Counted from the first letter of the stretch, positions 28,440 to 43,126 are shown. The stretch is DNA of 64,000 bases from Luzula sylvatica (GCA_946800325.1 OX326958.1:29242914-29306913), one strand, 5' to 3'. Made by a program: numbers and translations. The notes: generated from the sequence alone by a model not told the origin.

Positions 28440-29480
28440 ATTTCATGGTCTCTCCAACGGTGTAGCTAAATTGAGGTTTTGATTTCCTCTAATTTCTCAT
28501 TGAGAATTACTAAAACAATGAAACCAAATTATTCTTATTCTCTATCATTCTGTTGATTTGCAAATCAAGTGTAGCATTGAACAATTTTATATAATTCAAT
28601 ATGATCTCATACTTCTTGTGTGAAAAAGAGTAAAACCATGGTTTCACAGTTATATACTCAAGCATATATTATAGATGACCTTTCATGCAAAATACATTGT
28701 TGACGAGTTTTTACGAAACAAATTAATTAAACAAAAACATAAATAGACAATGTTTTACAACTACTATTAAATTTACGTATTTAAAAACAACAATATCATT
28801 TGATATATGCTTTACAAGTTTAAGAATCTATTTATGTTTTGATAGGTGAACTATTCTATTTTATTTTATTATTTAAAAAAAATATCTTATTATCAAAGTT
28901 TTATAATAAAAATACAACTACAATATAGTTTGTATGATGTAGTATTCTTACAAGCACATTTTTGAAGTACTAATAATAATACTGAAACACAAAATATGCA
29001 AATATGCATATAATTATCTTCATAAAATTCCTGCTAAAGAAAAAGTTATGTTGGAACTATGCTAAAATAAATATTTAATTAAATTAAATATTGATTTTTT
29101 TAGTGTTTGACATATAGACTATTCATCTTCTATTTGTATTCATATCTTATTATTTAAATTAATGTCAAATAATAAGCAATCGAATATAATCGATGCAATG
29201 TAAACCCGGTGAATAATAACAATTGATGTCGTTAATGTGAGATAATATGGTCCCAAAAAATACTCAAAATTGGTTGTGAAATTGCACAAAAGAAATATAG
29301 ATATAAAAAGCATTGCTTAAGAAATAGGTTAAAGAGTTTGTCACACAACAATTTAATAATTAATGGTTGAAATAATTATAACGATGTCACACAATGAAAT
29401 TGCTCAAAGATAAGTGAAATTGAAACATAAATAGTTGGAGTTAAACATGAGAATTCTCGCGCTAGGAAGCAGGATTTTTT
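28440..29480. repeat. Long dispersed duplication, left copy
   Basis: It matches about 44040-45140 over roughly 1 kb, in the same orientation and order: TTTCATGCAAAATACATTG, TTACAACTACTATTAAATTT, ATTCCTGCTA, then GTTGGAACTATGCTA. Shorter copies of its left third lie near 30535-30790, 32365-32610 and 45450-45680. No coding capacity is seen. Confidence 0.7.
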
Positions 29481-30201
29481 TTTTTAATTTGATGTTGATA
29501 AAAATAATCATTAAAATATATTATGAAAGACTAATTATCATTATTACATATTGATGTATATACTTTATTACATAACTAATTATCATTGTGAAAAAACAAA
29601 CGCACGGAGCTTTCAATTGATCAACTTCTTGAAAATAATGTGTTTCGGTGACGTATTTGCTATTAAAGACATGATAACATACATTTTTATGCGGCAGATC
29701 CCTTGTTCTTAATGATCATAATAAGTTTTTCATATTTGATCTAATTTTTTTTTCCATATAATTTTATTAGCTCTTTTGGTGAATTGATCATATCTCTGAA
29801 AGTTGGAATCAGGATGGGAATCGTTCGATCCCACGAAAAATCGTCCGAGTTGGATCGGAATCGGACGACTCGGATCAGAGAATCAGATCTTTAAAAATAT
29901 TGTCATTTTCAAATAAAAAAATGAAAATTTTTAGAAGATTTAAATTTGATTCAACTAAATTAAATATCAAATTTATTTTGAGAAATTTGGCAATATCCAA
30001 TATTAGTTATTTACAATATTTACACAATAAAATCAGATTTGCCAAAATTAGAGATCTGAAATTCTAATTCATAACTTTTAAAATTATCAAAGGAAATCGA
30101 GAAATCAAGTCTTACATTTCAGAAAACTAATTATAAAAACCAAGAATATAATCTAAATTTCAGAAAACTCATTTGGGTGTTTTTTTTTTCAATCGATACT
30201 A

Positions 30202-30325
30202 AAACAAAAACGAGTAAATGGAGAAGGCTCGGTAGTCCTCAATCCATTGATGCCAATAAGACTCGAGAACCCACAACCTCTCACAACATATGATTTCTTG
30301 TATCTCACACACAACATATGGTTTT
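30202..30325 (-). mobile_element. SINE, minus-strand copy
   Basis: Read on the minus strand, the 124-bp body contains AAATCATATGTTGTGAGAG, then GTGGGTTCTCGAGTCTTATT with a pol III B-box-like core, and ends in a T-rich tail. The flanks CAATCGATACTA (30190-30201) and CAATAGATACTA (30326-30337) are a 12-bp duplication with one difference. The copy at 49975 shares the core. It is non-coding. Confidence 0.68.
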
Positions 30326-30409
30326 CAATAGATACTAGCAAAAGTGGTATATCTAGATCTCGACAAGTTGCTGGTTTTGGATTTAACAATAGTTAATATT
30401 TGTTTACGC

Positions 30410-30800
30410 CTTGTAAACTCATCCCGCCCTTCGAGTCATTGCATAAGAAATAATGAAAGTTGATATTTTGCTTCGGGTCTTTAACGCTATCCAAATAGTT
30501 CGATGAATTTTCCACATTTTATGGTTTAATTAGGCATATGGTTAAATTGAACTTTGTTTTGATTTCCCTCTAATTTCCCATTCAAAATTGCTACAACAAT
30601 AAAACAATATTATTCTTAATTTCTCTCGTCCTCTTGGTTTCCAATCGAGAAGTGCATTTACATCTACTTATTTTATAATACAATATGACCTCATACTTTG
30701 TGCGAAAGAGAGTAATTAATAGCATGATTTTGCAGTTAAATTTAAGTGTTTTATGGATGAACTTTCATGCAAAATACATAATATTTTTTCAGCACCTAGA
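30410..30800. repeat. Dispersed repeat, second short copy
   Basis: Contains TTTGCTTCGGGTCTTTAACG, GATTTCCCTCTAATTTCCC and TTTCATGCAAAATACATAA in the same order as at 32240-32610 and 45330-45670. No gene is seen. Confidence 0.6.
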
Positions 30801-31178
30801 AAAAACCATATAAGGAAAACAAAATGGAAACAAGTAAATATTATTCATGTAACAATACTGGAACCTTAAATTGTCAACATTATAATTATTATCATAATCA
30901 AGATCGTTTTGAGAAATTGTTTATTATTATTTAATGGGTGATTTTATGGTAGAACCTTTTGAAAATAGTATTTTGAGAATTTATAATTAATTAGATGTTT
31001 TCAATCAAATTAGTTTCTTGTTCGAACATTGCATTAATTATTATTTAAATTAGAGGATCGAAAAATACTCAAAATACCGTTGTTAATTTGTATAAAAATT
31101 GAAAAAAAATTCTATCATAGAATCACCCTTATTTAACAAACTGATACTCAAGACTTGATTGGATACATGTTTAAATTT

Positions 31179-31590
31179 AAGCTCTAGAAGAGGGATTAAT
31201 CGCTCCAGATCTTGTCATGTTTCTCGATACCCCACCGACATATCCTTCCGAAGCAAAAAAAAAAAAATTCAATACAATGAAAAATATCAAGCTGGTTTGC
31301 AAGAAATCTAAATAGTTTTTTTCTTCATGTATTAGCATAAACTATCATAAACTATGAAATATTTCAGAACATACCTGATAGGAGAGGACGATACAGTACA
31401 AAAGGTACGAGAAAACATAATTCGTAAAGAAAGTTTACTCGTGTACATTGTTGAATCTCAATTCCTTTATTTGCGTCTTGAATTTTCTCAAATATTTTCT
31501 TCTATCGAAGATTATTAATGGACGATGCATCGAGATGAATGAGATAGAAGAACAAATAAGAGAGCCGCTTGTTTCTCTCTCTACTAATTG
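31179..31590 (+). pseudogene. Decayed 3' copy of dTMP kinase
   Basis: 31179-31240 matches exon 3 (it reads as EEGLIAPDLVMFLDTPPT), 31382-31425 matches exon 4 around the lid (GGACGATACAG and AAAGGTACGAG), and 31510-31590 matches exon 5. Several single-base gains and losses break the frame. The intron positions still line up with the intact gene, so it came from genomic duplication. Exons 1-2 with the P-loop are missing. Confidence 0.8.
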
Positions 31591-32189
31591 AAATTTGAAA
31601 TAAATGTTTTATTTTATTTTGATTTGATTGGTGTTTAATTAGTTACTTTGGATTAGTATGTAATTCTGAGATTTTAATTTTGGGAGAAAAAAGAAGCCGT
31701 ACTGGATGAATATTTGCCACATATCGTGATCATGATTATTGGCTCGATGATCATACCATCGAGGTCTCTATCTTTAATTAATGTGATTTCGAAACCGCAA
31801 ATAAACACAACTAATTATTTTATTTCATTCTTGTTTTAATTAATCCTCGGTTCTCGCTCTGAATCTTTTTTTTTATCTAATTATTTTATTTCATTCGTCT
31901 TTAATTGAAAAAAAACACAACTACATGCATATATCCACACGTTCAGATAATCATACTAAAACTTAATATAATTTTGTTTCTTTTGATAGATTCGATTTTT
32001 ATTTTTATTCTTAATACTAATAAATATAAATCTTAATAAATAAATGTCATAACTTTTTGTTTGCATTTCCATCGGTAAAAAACTTGTTGAGAATTTATGT
32101 TTTACCATTTGATCCTTTCTTCAATCGGACTAGCAAATTATAGATGACCAACAAGTTATTAATTCTGATTCTACTATCAGTACATTAGT

Positions 32190-32690
32190 TCAGGCCGTGT
32201 CAATTGCGTTGATGTCCATTTGAACATCTTACAATTTTGAGCTGAAATAGCTGATACGACCATTGCATAAAAAATTGACGAAAATTCGTTTTATGCTTTA
32301 GGTCTTTATCGCTACCCAAATAGGATACGATGACTATAGCCATTTGTGGATTCATTAAGCATATAGTTAAATCGAACTTCGTTTTGATTTCCTCTAATTT
32401 CCCATTCAAAATTACTACATCAGCAAAACAAAATTATTCTGAATTTCTCTCATCATCTTGATTTGCAATCGAGAAGTGCATTTACATTCACTTATTTTTA
32501 TAATACAACGCGACTTCATACTTTTTGTGTGGAAGAGAGTAATAACATACTTATTTTTATATTAGATTTAAGCGTATTTTGGATGAACTTTCATGCAAAA
32601 TACATTATGGATGAGTATCAGTATCATGCATTGGGTTTATAATTAGAGTATTGCGTTTATATACTCATTATGGACCAACGAGTAAAAGCT
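32190..32690. repeat. Dispersed repeat, third copy, with an empty transposon site
   Basis: It matches 45290-45683 plus 47232-47290, the two flanks of a 1.5-kb element. The uninterrupted run TATCATGCATTGGG near 32620 is the empty version of that insertion site. No coding capacity is seen. Confidence 0.75.
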
Positions 32691-33009
32691 GTGGAAATGT
32701 GGCTCTTCATAATTTTAAATATCATTGAAAATTGCTTAACTACTTGAATTTGTGTTATTTCAGGATTAAAAATTGAAACTTGGAAAATTGAAGATGATGG
32801 ATGCATTCCTCTCTCTTTTCTGATGAATTTGATATATAATATCATAATATTCAGAGAAGGGATGAGAGAGAAGTGAAGAGAGAGAAAGAGAGACCCAAAT
32901 GTGGGCCCCACATGACGATCCAAAATTTCTACTTCGAACCAAGCAAAATCAAGATCAGATTTAGATTCATCTCAGTACCCTGATCAAAATGGTATCTTCA
33001 CATTAATTA

Positions 33010-34612
33010 TTTGCTGTATCTTTGCCAAAAAGTACAGTTTCAGTGGCGTTTATAAGATAAAATGCCAAAAGACACAATTTTAGAGACATTTACATCATAC
33101 ACTGCCAAAAGACATAGTTTTAGTTTTAGTGGCCTTTACAACGGCTGCCAAAGGTACTATTTTAGTGGCATTTAAGACATATGCTACTGTTTTAGTGGCA
33201 CTTACAACATATGATGCCATAAGGTGTTGTTTTAGTATCGATTACAGATTACGCTACCAAAAGTTATTGTTTCAACGACGACACTAATATATGCTGCCAT
33301 AAGGTATATAATTAGTGGCGTTTACAACATAAGCTGGAAATGGTACAGTTTTAGTGGCTTTTCTGCAATATACTGACTAAAGTATATCTTTGATGGCATT
33401 TACCACATACGCTGCCAAAAGGTACGCTATTTGTGTCATTTATCCGGTATTGCTGTCCAAAGGTATATTATAAGTGGCCTCAGAAACAGCTGCCAAAGGT
33501 ATAGTTTAGTGGCGTTTACAATATATGCTGCCAAAATAATGATACAGTATTAGTAGCATTTCTAACATATGCTGCCTAATTGTGAAGTTTTAGTGGCCTT
33601 TACAACAGCTTCCAAAGGAACAGTTTTAGTGGCATTTACAGCATATGCTGCCATAAGGTGAACATAGTAGCATTTAAAACATATGCAGCAATATGGTATA
33701 GTTTAGTGGCTTTTATAACATATGCTACCAAAAGGTATGGTATTAATCGTTTGTCCGCTATTGCTGCCAAAAAATTTGTAGCATTTATATCATATGCTGC
33801 CATTAGGCATAGTTTCGTGGCGTTTACAATATATGCTGCCATTAGGCATAGTTTTAGTGGCATTTGAAGCATTTGCTGCCAAAAGATATAGTTTTAGTGG
33901 CATTTGAAGCATTTGCTGCCTAAAGATATAGTTTTAGTGGCTTTTACAATATATGCTGTCATAAGATAGATTATTAATGGCATTTACAACATATGCTGCC
34001 AAAGGATATAGTTTTAGTGGCGTTTATACCTATGGTGCCATAAGATATAGTTATGGTCGCGTTTACTCCATAAGCTGCAATCAGGTACAATTTGAGTGGC
34101 GTTTACAGCCGCAACCAAGAAAAATCAAGATCAGATTCAGATTCATCTCAGTATCCTGATCAAAATGGTATCTTCACATTAATTATTTGCTGTATAGCTG
34201 CTAAAAAGTACAGTTTCGGTGGCGTTTATTCGATAAAATGCCAAAAGACACAATTTTAGAAACATTTACATCATACGCTGCCAAAAGGTACGGTATTGTT
34301 GTCATTTGTGCAATATTGTTGCCAAAAGACATAGTTTTAGTGGCCTTTATAACGGCTGCCAAAGGTACAATATTAGTGGCGTTTAAGACAATTTCTACAG
34401 TATTAGTGGCACTTATAACATATGCTGCCATAAGATGTTTTAGTAGCGATTACAGATTACGCTACCGAAATGTATTGTTTCAATAGCGACACTAATATAT
34501 GCTGCCATAAGTCATAGTTTTAGTGGGTTTTACAACATATGCTGCAAAAGGGTACAGTTTTAGTGGCTTTTCCATCATATGATGCCTAAAGGTATAGTTT
34601 TAGTGACAATAC
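33010..34612. repeat. Minisatellite of about 40 bp in a higher-order array
   Basis: Degenerate units of the form CTGCCAAAAGGTATAGTTTT followed by AGTGGCATTTACAACATATG are repeated roughly 35-40 times. A block that starts with ATCAAGATCAGATT and ATCCTGATCAAAATGG occurs at about 32948 and again at about 34125, so the array has a second period near 1.17 kb. Open frames on both strands are products of the repeat. Unit number is estimated by eye. Confidence 0.88.
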
Positions 34613-35633
34613 TGAAAGAAATACAGTTTCGGATCAACCGTAAAAGTGTACACAAGGATAAACGAATGTAGTCGTACATTCGTGGCCATAACTTTCAGTG
34701 GGAAAATCCAATTAGAATGGTTCAAATTGGGTTAGATAGATAATGAGATTATCTACAACCTTCATATAGAAATATATTTCATATGAACGAAGTATAAGTG
34801 TCGTTTCTGTGAAATACCGAAAGGGTGCAACAGTATGACATACAGTTAGTAACATAGTCATAACGTTTGCATACGAACTCCAATTGGGCTGGGCCAAATT
34901 GGGTTGAGTAGATAATAAGATTATCTACAACTTTCGTGTTGGTTGATTTTCTGTCAGAGAAATTTATCAATTTCGTCTGGACAGAATACTGAACAGGTTC
35001 ATACAGTTTTCTGTGTGAAAGGGTGTATATTGGATATACATGCCTTTTGGCTAATCCTTATCCTATTTAGGTATAAATAGGATTTTCTCTCTCATCTTCA
35101 CTAAGAAAAAAATGGAATTCAATCAGTTGAATCATTCTAAGCAAGTGATTATTCTGCCCAATATACACAAGAAAAAGAGCAAATTCAGATTTGATCTTTA
35201 GTGAGTGAAAGGGTGCGAAGAGAGAGAAATCGAGAAAGGAGTTTCTCGAGTAATAGAGAATCGATTAGATCGAGCAAGTTCGCCGGTGCATCGTCTAGGC
35301 AGGTGCATCCGCGACCGACGTCTTGCGACTCACGGTGGATACAAGTAGAGGAGCGACAATTGTGGCTCTTGGATTGTGATCGACTCAAGGAGTGAGAAGA
35401 CGGTCAACGAACGGTGAAAGACGCGTGGTATGGGACGCGCGGATTGTCACCAACGTGACAGGAGATAGAAGGCGGCGATCAACCCTTCGTGCGTGATCAA
35501 TTTCACGCTGGTATAGATCTATCCTTCTATTCGCATCGTACCCTCGAAGTCATGGCGTGATCTCGGGAATCGGGGAATCGGACCGGGCCTTCATTCCGCT
35601 GCGCGGGCCCGGGGTCGAGGATATTCTCCTACA
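34613..35633. mobile_element. LTR-like 1-kb block inserted in the minisatellite
   Basis: It interrupts the minisatellite and has a relative of equal length at 40007-41041. Shared landmarks in order: a CATAACTTTC / GATTATCTACAACTTTC segment, TATAAATAGG, TTCGCCGG, GTCTAGGCAG, CGCGGTGGATAC-like text, GATCTCGGGAAT, and a GC-rich end (TCCGCTGCGCGG). TG and CA ends, a TATA-like site and the absence of coding sequence suit a solo LTR or a TRIM-like element. No exact target duplication was found, so the ends are provisional. Confidence 0.55.
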
Positions 35634-35635
35634 CC

Positions 35636-35815
35636 ACATACGCTGCCAAAAGGTGCGGTATTGCTGCCCAAAGGTATATTTTTAGTGGCCTCAAAAACCG
35701 CTGCCAAAGGTATATTTAGTGGCGTTTGACCATAAGCTGCAATCAGGTACAATTCTAGTGGGGTTTACAGCATATGCTGCATAAAGAGTGCTGCAAACAG
35801 GTACAGTTTTATTAT
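35636..35815. repeat. Right-hand remainder of the minisatellite
   Basis: The 40-bp unit resumes directly after the LTR-like block (CACATACGCTGCCAAAAGG) and fades out near 35815. Confidence 0.8.
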
Positions 35816-35995
35816 GAACGAGACGTGCATAATAAAAACATTGTCTATCAAATCTAAAAAGGATAAGCCTCCACATTAGTTCCTCCACTCAATGTAGAGC
35901 TATGTGTCTGTGCTAGTTTTAATAAAAACAAAAAATAAAAGAAAGAAAGGGAGCTAATATTTCTGAAAAAACAAATTTCCAAAAAATTAGAATCA

Positions 35996-37519
<1,524 letters not shown>

Positions 37520-37989
37520 AGGAACTTCACCGGAGCCAGTGGGAACAGTGGAGACGGCGGAGACAGCACTACTGGTGGAAATAACCGACGGAATCGGCGG
37601 CTGAAGGTTAAACGACCGCCGTGGTTGCGTTTGCTGGAGGAACTCGAAGCGCCGTCATCTTTCCTGCGAGCGTCGAACAGAGGTTTTGACGGGCCCATAC
37701 GCGTCGTCCCAGTTTGCCCGGTCTCTCATCCCCGATTACGCCGCTAGGGTTTGCTCTGGTCGCCAGATTTTTCTCTTCTTTTATGTGACTCACGAAATGA
37801 GATGAGAGAGAGAGGAAGAGGGATAAGTATGGGAAACAGAGAGAGAGTTGGGTAGGCTCGGCTCACGTGAACCCTAACATAATAGCATGCCCGATTTTCA
37901 GCAAGCTTAATCAAACATTCAGGATGAAAGCAGTGACGTGGCTCAATCAGGAGCCCGCAAAAACAACTCAAATATTCTAATTATAATTA

Positions 37990-38858
37990 GGGAAATTTTC
38001 AAAAAACCCCCTAACTTTTTTGGATATTGCAAAAAAATCCCTATATTTTTGGAAACTCCAAAAAACCCCCTCAAACCAAACTTTTGTTTTCAATTACCCC
38101 CCTATGAGGGTTAAATTTAACTTTGGATGGAGTTAAATATTTTTCGGACCAAAATACCCTTCTATTTTCATATTTGATTTGTTAAAAAAACTATTTTTCA
38201 TTGTATTTTATTAATTTTGAAAAATTTGATAAATATTTTTTAACATATAACAATTTCAAAAACAAAATTATTATGTGCTATAGTTATATGATTTTAATAT
38301 TAATTTATTATTTTTTCAAGAAAAATTAACAACAAATAATAATAAAATAAACAACTGTGTTATAAAAGAACATTTTTGGATTATATTGGTAGATTTTTTT
38401 TTAACAGTTAGTTTTTGTTTTCATTCTTTTTATATGTTTTTTATAGTTTCATGATCTTTTATTTTTTAAATATTTTCAAGGTGTGCTTTTTTAAAATTGT
38501 TGTTTATTTTATTATTATTTTATGTTAGTTTGTCATGACAAAATAATAAATGAATATTAAAATCATATAACTATAACATATAATTATTATTTTTAAAAAT
38601 TATTATGTGTTAAACAATATTTTTGAAATTTTGTAAAATTAATAAAAAATAATGAATTTTTTTTTTACAAATCAAATATGAAAATAGAAGGGTATTTTGG
38701 TCCAATAAATATTTAATCTCATGCAAAGTTAAATTTAACATCCATAGGGGGTATTTGAAAACAAAAGTTTGGTTTGAGGGGGTTTTTTGGAGTTTCCAAA
38801 AATATAGGGGGTTTTTTGCAATATCTAAAAAAGTTAGGGGGTTTTTTGAAAATTTCCC
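37990..38858. mobile_element. Mutator-like MITE with about 230-bp TIRs and perfect 9-bp duplication
   Basis: The flanks TTATAATTA (37981-37989 and 38859-38867) are identical. The left end GGGAAATTTTCAAAAAACCC is mirrored at the right end. The inverted arms stay alike for about 230 bp (AAAATACCCTTCTATTTTCA and its complement), with an AT-rich loop. It is non-coding. The DNA to the right resembles the flank of the gene at 47381. Confidence 0.9.
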
Positions 38859-38867
38859 TTATAATTA

Positions 38868-40006
38868 AGGCCCAAAGAGTTGTGACTTGTCATACAATAA
38901 AAATTGGGCTTATATCGTTGATCGAAGAAAATTAATGAAAATTAATTGAATTGATTAACACTCAAATTAATATTTATTTGGATTGATTCAATTAAAAATT
39001 GTAATCGATCTAATTAACCTCACTCGATTGATGCACCAAAAATATTTTTTCTCTTTGTGGAAACGTAATATATTTACGTATTAAAACTTATGGAGGACCC
39101 ACTACATGAATATATATATTGAAGTTATGTCTCAATAAATTTATGGAGGACCCGCTAATACAGTAGTACATGAATTAAAGATTAATTAGAAATATTCAAA
39201 AATTAATAAATATGAATTAGTCGTTAATTGTTAGAAATAATTAGTGTATTAATCATAAATTGGTGATTCATCATGATATTGTGAGAGAAATGAGGAAGAC
39301 ATGATAAAAGGCCTCTGATAATATTATCAGTTTCTTCCATTTTAGCAGAGATCACATTGGAAAGCGAAGACGAGGAACAGTTTTTTAATTTACTCTCGTC
39401 TCACATTAAATTAAGAGAGCATGGTGTCCCTTATTTCTTCCACACCATGCTGATTGAATCAGTATGATGTCACATTGGTTGAGGATATTTTTTCGACATG
39501 ATTGAATCAGCAAGATGTCACATTAAATTAAAATTAAAAAAGTGATTTTAGGGCATCGAGCTCAATGAAATACTTAATACTTAATACTTATTAAAGTTTA
39601 ATGTACTCAACTTAATAATGACACGTGACGATAAAAAATGTCCAGCCCAACAAATCAAAACCCCAACACTTGAAAGAGTTAAAAAAATTTAAATTTAAAT
39701 GAAAGAGTTAAAGACAGTAATTTAGAAATTTTATACCATAAAAATAAATGTTCATGTTCAATTCCTAGGACCAATATAACATTGTCAACATATATTTTTT
39801 GTTTTTTCATGCTGATGATAATCATCCTCATCAAACAATTGTTAACTTGAAAGTGAAGGAAATGCAGTTTTACATTTACGGTAAAATCGTACGTATAAGG
39901 ATATATGAACATGGTAGTTCATAGAAATATAACATGTGTATTAGATGCGCATATCTATATATGATATACATAATTAGATTGATAAGATAAGATTTTAGGA
40001 AAAAAT
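38868..40006. other. Intergenic DNA with a diverged copy of the 47.3-48.0 kb region
   Basis: GGCCCAAAGAGTTGTG at about 38871 and TTTAGCAGAGATC followed by GAACAGTTTTTTAATTTACT at about 39341-39410 match the sequence around 47297 and 47899-47945. The small gene at 47381 that lies between these landmarks has no recognisable copy here. No gene is visible. Confidence 0.5.
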
Positions 40007-41041
40007 TGTTTGGAACATTTTTACTAAAACGGACATAACTTTCGCATACGAACACATATTTGGATGATTCAACTCTCATAAGTTACATAATTGGATTATC
40101 TACAACTTTCATATTCAGTGGAAAAACATTTGAATAACGTAGGACGTTCATTCTAATGAAATACACGAAAGGTTGCGGCAGTTCGACGAAAGGACGCGAA
40201 TGTTTACTAAAACTAGCATAACTTTCTGACTGGATATCCAAATTGGATAAACTCGGATTTGTTGGAAAGCTGATAAGATCATCTAGAAGTTTTGTTCAGA
40301 AAGTTCCTGCTAATTACGGACCTAAGTCGGTCGAAATTCCAGTTTAGTGAAAGTGTGTCTGCTGATTCTGCAGGAGACACATCTTTTGATCAAATCTTCT
40401 AGAAACTTGTCATTTCATGCATATAAAAGTATCATTTGATTGATTAAAGAATGTCTATTTACTGGTGAAGGAATACGAGTTATTCTATAAATAGGACCCT
40501 AATCTCACTCAATCAAATCAATCTAAGAAACCATTATTTCTACTAATTATAAATCCAGTAATTAAGAGAGAAAAAAGTTCGCCGGAATTTTCCATTGATT
40601 CCGGCAAGAGTTTAAGCAAGAGTGATTACGAGGCGTCTAGGCAGTTTCGTGATTATCCGACGACTTCCGTTTCGCGGTGGATACGAGTAGAGGTACGTAT
40701 ACGTTTGCGTACTAACGAGTTAAGTTCATCAACCGACGAGAAGACGAACGGAGAAAGACGACCGGTTTGGGCATGGGACGAACCGGTACGAGCGAAAAGG
40801 TGCGAACGAAAAGGTCCGAATGAAAAGGTGCGACGTGAACGGAAGTGAAGGCCTCGCAGCGACAAACCCTTTGTAAGCGATCAATTTCGCTAGGTACAAA
40901 TATTAAGTTTATTAGATTTACGTTATATTAGTTATAGGCAATTTGATAAACAAATCGTAGATGAGATCTCGGGAATTTGTACTCCGTCAAGTCCAATAAT
41001 TATCCGCTGTGCGGACTCGATGGGGTGTAGATAACCCAACA
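40007..41041. mobile_element. LTR-like 1-kb block, second copy
   Basis: Relative of 34613-35633 with the same order of landmarks: ACATAACTTTCGCATACGAA, GATTATCTACAACTTTCAT, TATAAATAGG, TTCGCCGG, GCGTCTAGGCAG, TTCGCGGTGGATACGAGTAG, GATCTCGGGAAT and CCGCTGTGCGG. It starts TGTTTGG and ends CCCAACA. The promoter-like middle and structured end suit an LTR. No internal retroelement genes lie beside it. Confidence 0.55.
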
Positions 41042-41087
41042 GAAAGACACTTACAATGTTGTTTTAATGAGAGAAAAATTAAAAATA

Positions 41088-42400
41088 CTAGGAGAATACT
41101 CGCGATTCGCGGCGAGGATGTTAATTATATTTTTCATTACAATATAAATATAAAGTACTTATAAATATGATGATATTTATAATATCATTTCATAATATAA
41201 ATTATTTGAACTAATTTGTTAATGATTATGTATAAGTTTTTCAATTATTTTACATTATGATGACACAAAATTTTATTTTCTTAATCAAGTAATAACACGT
41301 ATATTAATGTGGTTGTATAATAATAATATATGAGGTATAGCATGATTTTACAAAAAAACATAACAACAAATATATATCATTGTTGTTTACAATATTTCAT
41401 ACAATATCAAATGTAAAAAAATCATAAATCATAAATCATACAACATACGTAGTAACATATCATTAATTATCAAGTACAAATAATTTGTTATTGATTCGAA
41501 ATGCAATGAAAATTATAAATTATAAATAATAAATCACACAACATACGTAGTAACATATAATTAATTATCAAGTACTAATAATTTGTTATTGATTCAAAAT
41601 GCAATGGAAATTATAAATAATATCAAACTTAATAGTGAAAGTAATTTAATAACTAATATAAAAAAATAATTTAGCATAACATAAATATAAATTATTTTAA
41701 GTCATATGAGTTTTGTTAATTTTATATTTTTAAAATTAACATTACTATTTTGTAAGTGTTAATAAATTTAATTTTTTTCCGATGGATAAACTATTTTTAT
41801 ATATATTATTTTTCAAAGAAAATAATAATAAATTTACTTGATTAAAAACACAAATATAATCAACTTAGTTTTACATGAAATTAGTATAGTTGTAATTTCT
41901 AAAAATAAATATTAATATTTAAAATTCTATGTAAATAAAATAATTAAAATTATTACTTTTAAAAATGCATCTAAAAATAATACTACTATATGTTGTATGT
42001 TTATAATATTATATATTAAGTTGTTAGTATTTCATATGTTAACTTTTCATCTTCCATTGTATTCAAATTTGATCATGTAAGCTCATGTGAAATGATAAAC
42101 AATTGAATAAACTTAGTCTAACATGAATCTAACCAATAAAAATAGTCCACATCATTAATATATTATGATGTGGCTTTCTAAAAATCCTTAAAACAAAGTG
42201 TAAAATAAGGGACACTTAATTGGCTACAAAGAAAAAATATTTATAAAAAATCAATGATTAATCAATGGTCTAAATTTTGCCACATATTATAATCAATGGT
42301 TAAAACGAAAAGTGATGATGTTAAAAAAAAAGTAATGATGTGGCACAAGAAAATTACACAAAGTTGGGTCCAAAATAAGGATGTGGGTAAATTTTGTTCA
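41088..42400 (-). mobile_element. Helitron-like element, 3' end at 41088
   Basis: Read on the minus strand, the 3' end has a GC-rich hairpin (CTCGCCGCGAATCGCGAG), then TATTCT, then CTAG followed by T. This is the layout of Helitron 3' termini. The right boundary (minus-strand 5' end) is approximate: a GCCACATCAT motif near 42350, like that of the sister elements, suggests it lies close to 42400. No Rep/helicase gene is present. The interior is very AT-rich. Confidence 0.55.
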
Positions 42401-42542
42401 ATTGGTAGACCATAACAATATAACACTGTCAACATATGGTTTTACTTTTTTCATGATAACGATGATGATGAACATCAAACGATTTTATTCCAGTATATTT
42501 CATGAATTAACAAATATGCATACACATTATAATTAGTATAAT

Positions 42543-43126
42543 TCTATACTTTTCCCTGGCTCCTGGTTGAGCCACGTCACCAGGGGCCTTTTTGTAAAAA
42601 AAAAAATTTAATTTACATTTTGGTCCTTTTTATTTCGAAAAATACACTTTGGTCCTTTTTTATTTACATTTTGGTCCTCCAAGTTAAAAAAAATACATTT
42701 TGGTCCAGGGGCCTGTTTGTAAGAAAATTTTTAATTTACATATTGGTCCTTTTTTTATTACATTTTGGTCCTTTTTAGTTGAAAAAACTATATTTTGGTT
42801 CTTTTTTTTTTTTTTTTTGGTCCTTTCAAGTTTAAAATATTACATTTTGGTACTTCATATTTACATCTTTATCCTCTTTTATTTACACATTTTAATTCGA
42901 AAAAAAAAATTAATTCACATTTTGGCCCTTTTTAATTTACATTTTGGTCCTTTTCAGTTTGAAAAATTACATTTCGGTCCTTCTCAGTTTGAAAATTCCA
43001 CAACACCACACAAATCGAATCACTGGCCAATACAACGCTGCCGAAAAATAAATACAGAAAAAGCACAAATCATAAAAAAAAAAACAAATCAACGTGCCCC
43101 GCGCAATTGCGCGGGGTTATAGCTAG
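42543..43126 (+). mobile_element. Helitron-like element with GGTCC motif repeats
   Basis: The left end TCTATACTTTTCCC leads to TGAGCCACGTCACC, then many copies of TTTACATTTTGGTCCTTTTT. The right end has the perfect palindrome CCCCGCGCAATTGCGCGGGG (43097-43116), then TTATAGCTAG followed by T. Non-autonomous. The open frame at 42700 lies in its repeats. Confidence 0.7.

Noticed and set aside
33010..34612. CRISPR-like array of 40-bp repeats
   Set aside because: Units are contiguous and degenerate, with no unique spacers and no cas genes; this is plant nuclear DNA.
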